NCBI GenBank assembly: GCA_905221605.1
Contig: CAJNDS010002820.1
Span: 196,001-235,000, forward strand
Direction: 5' to 3'
DNA length: 39,000 bases
From: Symbiodinium natans
Taxonomy: Eukaryota; Sar; Dinophyceae; Suessiales; Symbiodiniaceae
Each line of letters begins with the position of its first letter. Position 1 is the stretch's first letter. Both the position numbers and the translations under genes were made by a program. A model generated the notes under the pieces. That model was not told the origin of the DNA. It ran no database searches and saw only the letters and a list, made by a program, of their open reading frames with translations. Shown in pieces: positions 1 through 8,750 of the stretch.

Positions 1-1343
1 TGTCGTCGCTTTAGAATGTTTTCAAGCTTGCCATCCTCGCAACTGTCGTCACTTTTAAAGCTTCGGCAAATTTGGTAGTTAGTTTCAAGTGCGAAAATGC
101 TGGCAGTCACATGGTGATTGCCGGGGTCGCCATGATCGTGACTGCCATGTGCGTTTGCAGTTCAGGGATTGTCACGGCGGCGCGCTGGTAGGTAGCCCGA
201 ATGCGCAGTGGTGTCCAAACAGCTGCGAGGGTGCTTTGCGTACACTGGCAGGTCAAGCCATGCAGACAGCCAACCGGATGCTTGGCTGCTAAACAGTTGA
301 GAAGGCTCATGGAGAAACCCACCGAGGGCTTAAGTGATTTCAGGGTGCTGGTGGGTAGTCTCCAATCTTGTGTAACTGATTAACATACACTTGAGATCCG
401 AAGAAACGGAAACCAAAACATATAAGAACAACGAGAATTACACTAACAGCAAAAATAACAAATATGAATAAACCCAAGCTGACACGAGGAACAATTGAAT
501 AGGCATGATCGGAGCAAGCAAAGATCGAGTTTGCTGCAATATGCAATGACCAACTCGCGCAATTACATGTCAGGTGAGACGCCCTTGCTTACTGCCGAGC
601 AAAGGGCACAGTGCCGGGCACAAGACCGACCAGGAGAGATGGCAGCCCATGGAAACTGCAGGATTAGTTCATCCGTTTTCTGGGTTGTCTACTTTCCGAG
701 CACAGTGCCGAGTTGCGGACGGGTTTTAGTGTGCAGTGTAGTCCAACCGAGGGCTTCGTTGACAAAGCGCCACGCTGCTGGCCGGCTCAGCAAGCACAGC
801 GAAGGCGTAGTCGGCAACAAAGAGGCTCCACGTAGACGGGAGGTCGTCCGAAGGCTCCAAGCGCAACATGCCGGGCACCACGCCTGTGTCCGCAAACGTC
901 GTTGTGTTTGTTTCTCAGCACTCTGTAGATCAGTCCTTTGTGTGACACCTGAGTTTTAGATTGTGTGGCCATTGCTGCTCGGAGAGCAGCTTTCTTTGCT
1001 GTGACTTGCTGCATGTTATGGCTCGGCCTGCTTCCTCATTGATCCCAAAGCACGGCGTTCGCGTCGCCTGCGAAGGGGAAGGAGCAACAGGTCAGCATGT
1101 TCGACATGGCGACAACCGCAAGAAAGACAAAGTCTAAGACGTCAAAGGCGCAGTCAAAGGCTAAGTCGCACACAAGCCAGAGCTGGAGAAGAAGGTAAAA
1201 ACCATTTCCAAGCCAGGCTGGTGAGTCCTTCTTGCCAGCACAGGGTGCCTGTGTAGCGGGAGCTTTTCTGCCAGTGCAGTATCCCATAGACCAGCTTGAC
1301 AGTGAAAAGATATTGTTTTCGCCAGACTCCAGCTTTATAGGCT
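1..1343. other. No supportable gene
   Basis: I see no convincing gene here. The longest open frame (495-959, plus strand, 154 codons) has no recognisable domain, no repeat structure and an irregular composition, so it is most likely a chance frame. The stretch is not telomeric and shows no tRNA or rRNA signature. Confidence 0.5.
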
Positions 1344-1376
1344 CAGGGTTTAGGGTTTAGGGTTTAGGGTTTAGGG
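1344..1376 (+). repeat. Short TTTAGGG telomere-type tract
   Basis: About four and a half TTTAGGG units lie just upstream of the transporter array. It is an internal tract, not a chromosome end, because ordinary sequence continues on both sides. Confidence 0.9.
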
Positions 1377-1575
1377 ATTGTCCAAAAGCCATAAGCCCCA
1401 GCAAGCGGTGGGTTCAAGCCTTCAGAACCAGAACTCTTGAAAGGAGGTAGGGGGCCATGTTGAGGAACCATGAGACTGGCCCTAGAAGGGTACTGCTTCC
1501 ACAGGGTACACTAGGGAAAACGGATGCTGCCATGTTGACCAGACTTCACCTCCGATCATGTCAACCCTGCCTGAG

Positions 1576-2253
1576 GGAGTCGCCTGAGCTTGCAGAGCTC
1601 TGCATAGGTCTGCATAGGTCTTCGACATGCAGGACGTTCGCGCACATATGCTGGCATAGAATGGTCATGAAGCACCATGCCTTTTTCGAATAACCCCGTG
1701 CCCGCACGAGGAATTTTTGTCAAGCTCGCCCATGTTGTACAGCATGTTACGCTCCCGCAGCCGACACGACACGTGTCCACAGAGACGGCACGTCAGCTGA
1801 AAGCTGCGGCTTGCGAAAATCCTGGCGAAGCGGGTGAAGCAGTTGGAGACTGCAGGCACTGCTAAGCTGCTAAGCATCGGTGCCGAGAGCGGAGCCGACA
1901 TCTGAAGGCCCGCTCCCAATCCTCACACTTCACCGCAGCAGTGCGAGGGCGCTGCTGGCTGTGATGATGGCAAAAAAATTGGCTCCGTGCAGGGGCGACG
2001 ATTGTAGAGGAGACTGCTGCCGCACTGCCATTGTGACTGACGACTACTGACTAGGACCGCTGCCGCTGCAACTGCTGCTGCTACTGCTGCAGCTCCTGCT
2101 TCACCTACTGCCTTGTAGCTGCTACTTTCACTACTCCTACTTATGCCAGCTCCGCTGCTGATGCCAATGTATGTGGGGGACGCCGCAGCATCCTGTGCAC
2201 GAGACGACAGCTTCCACCACCCAAAACGATTCCAGCAAAGACCTTCGTGGACC
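1576..2253 (+). repeat. Truncated left unit of the transporter array
   Basis: From 1576 the sequence matches what follows each transporter stop codon (compare 3673 onward). It begins in the last codons (Gly-Val-Ala-stop), then has the 3' flank with the doubled motif GCATAGGTCT, the TTTTT-containing segment, the CACGTGT region and the pyrimidine-rich run into copy 1. Everything 5' of the last few codons is missing, so a previous copy was lost or the array begins here. The junction marks the left edge of the duplication. Confidence 0.85.
2119..2149 (+). promoter_or_regulatory. Candidate spliced-leader acceptor, copy 1
   Basis: A pyrimidine-rich run ends in CTTATGCCAG, with the AG at 2148-2149, about 105 nt before the chosen ATG. 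The same motif precedes the other copies (AG at 4247-4248, 6548-6549 and 8648-8649), 102-105 nt before each start. Dinoflagellate nuclear mRNAs normally receive a 22-nt spliced leader at such an AG. That this AG is used is inference; other AGs lie nearby. Confidence 0.35.
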
Positions 2254-3684
2254 ATGGCTTCTAAGCTTGCGGTTCCGGTGGACCATGTGGACCTGGAGAC
2301 GGCCTCCACGGAAGATGGGCTGTCAGAGCCCGAGAAGATTGTGGAAGGTGTGCAAGGTGGATCTCAGGCGGAGCAGGGTTCAGGCAAAGGCAGCGAGGGA
2401 ACATCCGGTGTGGCGGGTCTCTTCCGCTCGGGAGGTGTGTTGCCTTCGGCCATCTGCTTGAGCAAAGCAGGCATTGGCGCTGGCATCTTGTCCATCTCCG
2501 TACATGCTGCAGAAGTGGGTGCCCTCTACCAGTTGGGCTGTCTGCTGATCGGCGCAGTGCTGACTGTGGCAAGCATCCGCATGATCTCCGTGGCTTCCGT
2601 GGAGACCAAGTCGTGGAGCTTCGAGGATCTTTGTGAGAGCCTCTTCCACCCTTCCATGTCCTTCATCACGGGCTTCATGAACACCTGCAATTGCCTTGGC
2701 GCTGCGGCAGGATACCTAATTGTTTGCGGCCAGGTCTTCGTGGTGATCTTCGATGCGGACCAGCGTGCGCGCAACATCTTCGTGGTCTTGGTGGGCATCT
2801 TCGTGTGCTGTCCCATGGCCCTCGCCCGAGATATAGGCTTCATGCGGCACCTGGCGGCCCTCAGCGTAGCTGCTTTGGCGTTTCTGGTGATCGTGGTGGG
2901 AAGCTACTTGGGCCAGTCCGGCGTCAACGAGAGCGTCACGCCGGAGACCTTCCTTTTTGGCCCCGGCCACGCTACCATGCTGAGCTACATGGGCGCCATC
3001 AACAATATGGTCTTCGCGTACAACAACCAGTTCAATGTCCCACAGCTCACTGGAGAAATCACGCCCGAGCCGTCGGTGAAGCGGATGATGCGTGTGGCCT
3101 TGCTGAGCTCTGGCCTCAGCTTCGCGCTGTACGCCACTGTGTCCATCCTCGGAGTCTTGGCTTTCGGAGTGGCTGAGGGTCAGAAGGACTCCTTGATTCT
3201 GGACCTGATGCCTGTGAGGAAGCAAGTGTTGGTGGTCATCTCTTTGGCCTCGGTGATGTACAGCGTGCTGACTTGCTTCCAGTTTCACATCTACCCCGTG
3301 CGTCAGTTCCTGGCCTATGGCGTGCGGAAGGTCCGGGGCCGCGACGCCGACGCCGAGGCGACGGATGTCGTGATCTACGGCCGGTCCATGACCCGGTGGT
3401 ACGACATCTTCGGTGCCATCGCTTCTGTGGCCTTAGTGGTGCTGGTGGCTGTGGTCATCACCAGTCTTCGGGACATGCTGGACTTCATCGGCGCCTTTGC
3501 CTCGGCTTACATCTCCTTCATCGTGCCACCCTTGTGGATCCTGGCGCTCCGTCGCAGGGACACGAAGAGCTTCTCGTGGTTCACCAGAGAGATCCTCCTG
3601 ACCTTGGCCTTCCTGGCTCTGGGCATCTTCCTCTTCGTCTTCGGCACGTACACGGCCATCAAGCAGATTCTTGGAGTCGCCTGA
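2254..3684 (+). CDS. AAAP-family amino acid transporter, array copy 1
   Basis: Probable proton- or sodium-coupled amino acid permease of the AAAP superfamily (SLC36/SLC38/auxin-permease type), acting in a membrane. The 476-residue product has a hydrophilic N-terminus (1-55) and about eleven hydrophobic segments (near 61-86, 89-113, 137-166, 174-192, 197-217, 241-262, 279-305, 322-347, 383-404, 407-433, 444-466). TM1 carries the family-like KAGIGAGILS; TM6 carries FAYNNQFNVPQLTGE, resembling the conserved substrate-site region. The ATG at 2254 (ACCATGG) was chosen over the upstream in-frame ATG at 2143 because in the sister copies the upstream stretch is in different frames, so it is not coding. 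No intron is visible. Copy-specific residues are Gln38, Ala291 and Gly356. The substrate is unknown. Confidence 0.85.
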   Translation: MASKLAVPVDHVDLETASTEDGLSEPEKIVEGVQGGSQAEQGSGKGSEGTSGVAGLFRSGGVLPSAICLSKAGIGAGILSISVHAAEVGALYQLGCLLIGAVLTVASIRMISVASVETKSWSFEDLCESLFHPSMSFITGFMNTCNCLGAAAGYLIVCGQVFVVIFDADQRARNIFVVLVGIFVCCPMALARDIGFMRHLAALSVAALAFLVIVVGSYLGQSGVNESVTPETFLFGPGHATMLSYMGAINNMVFAYNNQFNVPQLTGEITPEPSVKRMMRVALLSSGLSFALYATVSILGVLAFGVAEGQKDSLILDLMPVRKQVLVVISLASVMYSVLTCFQFHIYPVRQFLAYGVRKVRGRDADAEATDVVIYGRSMTRWYDIFGAIASVALVVLVAVVITSLRDMLDFIGAFASAYISFIVPPLWILALRRRDTKSFSWFTREILLTLAFLALGIFLFVFGTYTAIKQILGVA

Positions 3685-4349
3685 GCTTGCAGAGCTCTGC
3701 ATAGGTCTGCATAGGTCTTCGACATGCAGGACGTTCGCGCACATATGCTAGCATAGAATGGTCATGAAGCACCATGCCTTTTTCGAATTCGGTTAGACCC
3801 GTGCCCGCACGAGGCCTTTTTATCAAGCTCGCCCATGTTGTACAGCATGTTACGCTCCCGCAGCCGACACGACACGTGTGTCCACAGAGACGGCACGTCA
3901 GCTGAAAGCTGCGGCTTGCGAAAATCCTGGCGAAGCGGGTGAAGCAGTTGGAGACTGCAGGCACTGCTAAGCTGCTAAGCATCGGTGCCGAGAGCGGAGC
4001 CGACATCTGAACACTGCACCGCAGCAGTGCGAGGGCGCTGCTGGCTGTGATGATGGCAAAAAAATTGGCTCCGTGCAGGGGCGACGATTGTAGAGGAGAC
4101 TGCTGCCGCACTGCCATGTATTTGATTGTGACTAGCGACTACTGGTACTAGGGGCGCTGCAACTGCAACGGCTGTTCTGCTACTGCTGCATCTCCTGCTT
4201 CACTTACTGCCTTGTAGCTGCTACTTTTACTACTCCTACTTATGCCAGCTCCGATGATGCCAATTATGTGGAGGACGCCGCAGCATCCTGTGCGCGAGAC
4301 GACAGCTTCCACCACCCAAAATCGATTCCAGCAAAGACCTTTGTGGGCC
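3685..4349 (+). other. Intergenic spacer between copies 1 and 2
   Basis: This 665-bp spacer repeats the pattern after every copy: a doubled GCATAGGTCT motif, TTTTTCGAA, a CACGTGT segment, an A-rich stretch (about 4059) and a CTG/CTA-rich pyrimidine run before the next ATG. Compared with the other spacers it lacks about 21 bp near 4010. No ORF is conserved between spacers. Promoter, polyadenylation and trans-splice signals must lie here, but I cannot place them beyond the acceptor candidate at 4247-4248. Confidence 0.75.
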
Positions 4350-5780
4350 ATGGCTTCTAAGCTTGCGGTTCCCGTGGACCATGTGGACCTGGAGACGGCC
4401 TCCACGGAAGATGGGCTGTCAGAGCCCGAGAAGATTGTGGAAGGCGCAAAAGGTGGATCTAAGGCGGAGCAGGGTTCAGGCAAAGGCAGCGAGGGAACAT
4501 CCGGTGTGGCGGGTCTCTTCCGCTCGGGAGGTGTGTTGCCTTCGGCCATCTGCTTGAGCAAAGCGGGCATTGGCGCTGGCATCTTGTCCATCTCCGTACA
4601 TGCTGCAGAAGTGGGTGCCCTCTACCAGCTGGGCTGTCTGCTGATCGGCGCAGTGCTGACTGTGGCAAGCATCCGCATGATCTCCGTGGCTTCCGTGGAG
4701 ACCAAGTCGTGGAGCTTCGAGGATCTTTGTGAGAGCCTCTTCCACCCATCTATGTCCTTCATCACGGGCTTCATGAACACCTGCAATTGCCTTGGCGCTG
4801 CGGCAGGATACCTCATCGTTTGCGGCCAGGTCTTCGTGGTGATCTTCGATGCGGACCAGCGTGCGCGCAACATCTTCGTGGTCTTGGTGGGGATCTTCGT
4901 GTGCTGTCCCATGGCCCTCGCCCGAGATATCGGCTTCATGCGGCACCTGGCGGCCCTCAGCGTAGCTGCTTTGGCGTTTCTGGTGATCGTGGTGGGAAGC
5001 TACTTGGGCCAGTCCGGCGTCAACGAGAGCGTCACGCCGGAGACCTTCCTTTTTGGCCCCGGCCACGCTACCATGCTGAGCTACATGTGCGCCATCAACA
5101 ATATGGTCTTCGCGTACAACAACCAGTTCAATGTCCCACAGCTCACTGGAGAAATCACGCCCGAGCCGTCGGTGAAGCGGATGATGCGTGTGGCCTTGCT
5201 GAGCTCTGGCCTCAGCTTCGTGCTGTACGCCACTGTGTCCATCCTCGGAGTCTTGGCTTTCGGAGTGGCAGAGGGTCAGAAGGACTCCTTGATTCTGGAC
5301 CTGATGCCTGTGAGGAAGCAAGTGTTGGTGGTCATCTCTTTGGCCTCGGTGATGTATAGCGTGCTGACTTGCTTCCAGTTTCACATCTACCCCGTGCGTC
5401 AGTTCCTGGCCTATGCCGTGCGGAAGGCCCGGGGCCGCGACGCCGACGCAGAGGCGACGGATGTCGTGGTCTACGGCCGGTCCATGACCCGGTGGTACGA
5501 CATCTTCGGTGCCATCGCTTCTGTGGCCTTAGTGGTGCTGGTGGCTGTGGTCATCACCAGTCTTCGGGACATGCTGGACTTCATCGGCGCCTTTGCCTCG
5601 GCTTACATCTCCTTCATCGTGCCACCCTTGTGGATCCTGGCGCTCCGTCGCAGGGACACGAAGAGCTTCTCGTGGTTCACCAGAGAGATCCTCCTGACCT
5701 TGGCCTTCCTGGCTCTGGGCATCTTCCTCTTCGTCTTCGGCACGTACACGGCCATCAAGCAGATTCTTGGAGTCGCCTGA
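4350..5780 (+). CDS. AAAP-family amino acid transporter, array copy 2
   Basis: Second complete 476-codon copy, almost identical to copy 1, with the same eleven-segment layout and start context (GCCATGG). The upstream open frame from 4242 runs in a different frame from copy 1's upstream stretch, which supports this ATG. It shares with copy 4 Ala33, Ala360 and Val374 and several silent sites (TAT in GTGATGTATAGC, GCAGAG). Unique to this copy is Cys247 in TM6 (SYMCAIN, where the others read SYMGAIN), close to the conserved NNQFNVP motif. That could alter substrate handling or be neutral drift in a redundant gene. Open long frames on the opposite strand are shadows of its GC-rich third positions. 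Confidence 0.85.
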   Translation: MASKLAVPVDHVDLETASTEDGLSEPEKIVEGAKGGSKAEQGSGKGSEGTSGVAGLFRSGGVLPSAICLSKAGIGAGILSISVHAAEVGALYQLGCLLIGAVLTVASIRMISVASVETKSWSFEDLCESLFHPSMSFITGFMNTCNCLGAAAGYLIVCGQVFVVIFDADQRARNIFVVLVGIFVCCPMALARDIGFMRHLAALSVAALAFLVIVVGSYLGQSGVNESVTPETFLFGPGHATMLSYMCAINNMVFAYNNQFNVPQLTGEITPEPSVKRMMRVALLSSGLSFVLYATVSILGVLAFGVAEGQKDSLILDLMPVRKQVLVVISLASVMYSVLTCFQFHIYPVRQFLAYAVRKARGRDADAEATDVVVYGRSMTRWYDIFGAIASVALVVLVAVVITSLRDMLDFIGAFASAYISFIVPPLWILALRRRDTKSFSWFTREILLTLAFLALGIFLFVFGTYTAIKQILGVA

Positions 5781-6652
5781 GCTTGCAGAGCTCTGCATAG
5801 GTCTGCATAGGTCTTCGACATGCAGGACGTTCGTGCACATATGCTAGCATAGAATGGTCATGAAGCACCATGCCTTTTTCGAATTCAGTCATGTTAACCC
5901 CGTGCCCGCACGAGGCCTTTTTATCAAGCTCGCCCATGTTGTACAGCATGTTACGCTCCCGCAGCCGACACGACACGTGTGTCCACAGAGACGGCACGTC
6001 AGCTGAAAGCTGCGGCTTGCGAAAATCCTGGCGAAGCAGGTGAAGCAGTTGGAGACTGCAGGCACTGCCAAGCTGCTGCTAAGCATCGGTGCCGAGAGCG
6101 GAGCCGACATCTGAAGGCCCGCTCCCAATCCTCACACTTCACTGCAGCAGTGCGAGGGCGCTGCTGGCTGTGATGATGGCAAAATGTCCGCGCAAGGGCG
6201 ACGATTGTAGGAGACTGCTGCCGCACTGCCATGTATTTGATTGTGACTAAACCCTAAACCCTAAACCCTAAACCCTAAACCCTAAACCCTAAACCCTAAA
6301 CCCTAAACCCTAAACCCTAAACCCTAAAACCCTAAACCCTAAACCCTAAACCCTAAACCCTAAACCCTAAACCCTAAACCCTAAACCCTAAACCCTAAAC
6401 CCTAAACCCTAAACCCTAAACCCTAAACCCTAGACTACATACTGGTACTAGGACCGCTGCCGCTGCAACTGCTGCTACTGCTACTGCTGCAGCTCCTGCT
6501 TCACCTACTGCCTTGTAGCTGCTACTGTTACTACTCCTACTTATGCCAGCTCCGCTGCTGATGCCAATTATGTGGAGGACGCCGCAGCATCCTGTGCGCG
6601 AGACGACAGCTTCCACCACCCAAAATCGATTCCAGCAAGACCTTTGTGGGCC
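5781..6652 (+). other. Spacer before copy 3 with telomeric insert
   Basis: The spacer is 872 bp, against about 666 bp for its sisters. Most of the excess is a CCCTAAA tract (6248-6432) inserted after GATTGTGACTA. Outside the tract it aligns with the other spacers, including the doubled GCATAGGTCT, the A-rich segment (shortened here) and the CTG/CTA pyrimidine run. Confidence 0.85.
6248..6432 (-). repeat. Interstitial CCCTAAA tract inside the array
   Basis: About 26 nearly perfect CCCTAAA units, one with an extra A. The same spacer position in copies 1, 2 and 4 is uninterrupted, so this is a secondary insertion or expansion. The left junction shares CTA(A) with the repeat, and the right junction reads CCCTAGACTACAT, where copy 2 has GCGACTACTGG. 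Confidence 0.95.
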
Positions 6653-8083
6653 ATGGCTTCTAAGCTTGCGGTTCCCGTGGACCATGTGGACCTGGAGACG
6701 GCCTCCACGGAAGATGGGCTGTCAGAGCCCGAGAAGAGTGTGGAAGGTGTGCAAGGTGGATCTAAGGCGGAGCAGGGTTCAGGCAAAGGCAGCGAGGGAA
6801 CATCCGGTGTGGCGGGTCTCTTCCGCTCGGGAGGTGTGTTGCCTTCGGCCATCTGCTTGAGCAAAGCAGGCATTGGCGCTGGCATCTTGTCCATTTCCGT
6901 ACATGCTGCAGAAGTGGGTGCCCTCTACCAGCTGGGTTGTCTGCTGATCGGCGCAGTGCTGACTGTGGCAAGCATCCGCATGATCTCCGTGGCTTCCGTG
7001 GAGACCAAGTCGTGGAGCTTCGAGGATCTTTGTGAGAGCCTCTTCCACCCATCTATGTCCTTCATCACGGGCTTCATGAACACCTGCAATTGCCTTGGCG
7101 CTGCGGCAGGATACCTCATCGTTTGCGGCCAGGTCTTCGTGGTGATCTTCGATGCGGACCAGCGTGCGCGCAACATCTTCGTGGTCTTGGTGGGGATCTT
7201 CGTGTGCTGTCCCATGGCCCTCGCCCGAGATATCGGCTTCATGCGGCACCTGGCGGCCCTCAGCGTAGCTGCTTTGGCGTTTCTGGTGATCGTGGTGGGA
7301 AGCTACTTGGGCCAGTCCGGCGTCAACGAGAGCGTCACGCCGGAGACCTTCCTTTTTGGCCCCGGCCACGCTACCATGCTGAGCTACATGGGCGCCATCA
7401 ACAATATGGTCTTCGCGTACAACAACCAGTTCAATGTCCCACAGCTCACTGGAGAAATCACGCCCGAGCCGTCGGTGAAGCGGATGATGCGTGTGGCCTT
7501 GCTGAGCTCTGGCCTCAGCTTCGTGCTGTACGCCACTGTGTCCATCCTCGGAGTCTTGGCTTTCGGAGTGGCAGAGGGTCAGAAGGACTCGTTGATTCTG
7601 GACCTGATGCCTGTGAGGAAGCAAGTGTTGGTGGTCATCTCTTTGGCCTCGGTGATGTACAGCGTTCTGACTTGCTTCCAGTTTCACATCTACCCCGTGC
7701 GTCAGTTCCTGGCCTATGCCGTGCGGAAGGTCCGGGGCCGCGACGCCGACGCCGAGGCGACGGATGTCGTGATCTACGGCCGGTCCATGACCCGGTGGTA
7801 CGACATCTTCGGTGCCATCGCTTCTGTGGCCTTAGTGGTGCTGGTGGCTGTGGTCATCACCAGTCTTCGGGACATGCTGGACTTCATCGGCGCCTTTGCC
7901 TCGGCTTACATCTCCTTCATCGTGCCACCCTTGTGGATCCTGGCGCTCCGTCGCAGGGACACGAAGAGCTTCTCGTGGTTCACCAGAGAGATCCTCGTGA
8001 CCCTGGCCTTCCTGGCTCTGGGCATCTTCCTCTTCGTCTTCGGCACGTACACGGCCATCAAGCAGATTCTTGGAGTCGCCTGA
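6653..8083 (+). CDS. AAAP-family amino acid transporter, array copy 3
   Basis: Third complete 476-codon copy with the same topology and GCCATGG start. It is a mosaic. The N-terminal part (Val33-Gln34) and C-terminal part (Val360, Ile374, GCCGAG) match copy 1. The middle (about codons 130-305, for example CACCCATCT, ACCTCATC, GATATCGG, Val291, GTGGCAGAG) matches copies 2 and 4. This points to gene conversion or unequal crossing-over. Private changes are Ser29 and Val449 (REILVT). The upstream frame opens only at 6572, again unlike its sisters. The telomeric insert lies about 220 bp upstream, so its expression could differ from the others. Confidence 0.85.
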   Translation: MASKLAVPVDHVDLETASTEDGLSEPEKSVEGVQGGSKAEQGSGKGSEGTSGVAGLFRSGGVLPSAICLSKAGIGAGILSISVHAAEVGALYQLGCLLIGAVLTVASIRMISVASVETKSWSFEDLCESLFHPSMSFITGFMNTCNCLGAAAGYLIVCGQVFVVIFDADQRARNIFVVLVGIFVCCPMALARDIGFMRHLAALSVAALAFLVIVVGSYLGQSGVNESVTPETFLFGPGHATMLSYMGAINNMVFAYNNQFNVPQLTGEITPEPSVKRMMRVALLSSGLSFVLYATVSILGVLAFGVAEGQKDSLILDLMPVRKQVLVVISLASVMYSVLTCFQFHIYPVRQFLAYAVRKVRGRDADAEATDVVIYGRSMTRWYDIFGAIASVALVVLVAVVITSLRDMLDFIGAFASAYISFIVPPLWILALRRRDTKSFSWFTREILVTLAFLALGIFLFVFGTYTAIKQILGVA

Positions 8084-8750
8084 GCTTGCAGAGCTCTGCA
8101 TAGGTCTGCATAGGTCTTCGACATGCAGGACGTTCGCGCACATATGCTGGCATAGAATGGTCATGAAGCACCATGCCTTTTTCGAATTCGGTTAGACCCG
8201 TGCCCGCACGAGGCCTTTTTATCCAGCTCGCCCATGTTGTACAGCATGTTACGCTCCCGCAGCCGACACGACACGTGTGTCCACAGAGACGGCACGTCAG
8301 CTGAAAGCTGCGGCTTGCGAAAATCCTGGCGAAGCAGGTGAAGCAGTTGGAGACTGCAGGCACTGCCAAGTTGCTAAGCATCGGTGGCGAGAGCGGAGCC
8401 GACATCTGAAGGCCCGCTCCCAATCCTCACACTTCACCGCAGCAGTGCGAGGGCGCTGCTGGCTGTGATGATGGAAAAAAAACGGCTCCGTGCAGGGGCG
8501 ACGATTGTAGAGGAGACTGCTGCCGCACTGCCATGTATTTGATTGTGACTAGGACCGCTGCCACTGCAACTGCTGTTCTGCTACTGCTGCATCTCCTGCT
8601 TCACTTATTGCCTTGTAGCTGCTACTTTTACTACTTCTACTTATGCCAGCTCCGATGATGAAAAATTATGTGGGGGACGCCGCAGCATCCTGTGCGCGAG
8701 ACGACAGCTTCCACCACAAAAAACGATTCCAGCAAAGACCTTTGTGGGCC
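8084..8750 (+). other. Intergenic spacer between copies 3 and 4
   Basis: This 667-bp spacer aligns with the others and has no telomeric insert. At the insertion point it reads GATTGTGACTAGGACCGC, an intact counterpart of the interrupted spacer before copy 3. The candidate acceptor AG is at 8648-8649. Confidence 0.8.

Noticed and set aside
495-959. 154-codon plus-strand ORF
   Set aside because: No recognisable features and no support for coding beyond length.
2052-2125. Relict spliced leader in the 5' flank of the transporters, as expected for retrogene arrays
   Set aside because: The closest match, in the A-rich spacer segment (ATTGGCTC), is only eight bases and lacks the rest of the leader. 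The CTG/CTA pyrimidine run shows no leader match.
4476-5384. Long minus-strand frames (about 300 codons) opposite each transporter copy
   Set aside because: They are His/Gln/Glu/Asp-rich mirror frames created by the GC-biased third positions of the real gene. They recur in every copy and have no domain or start support.
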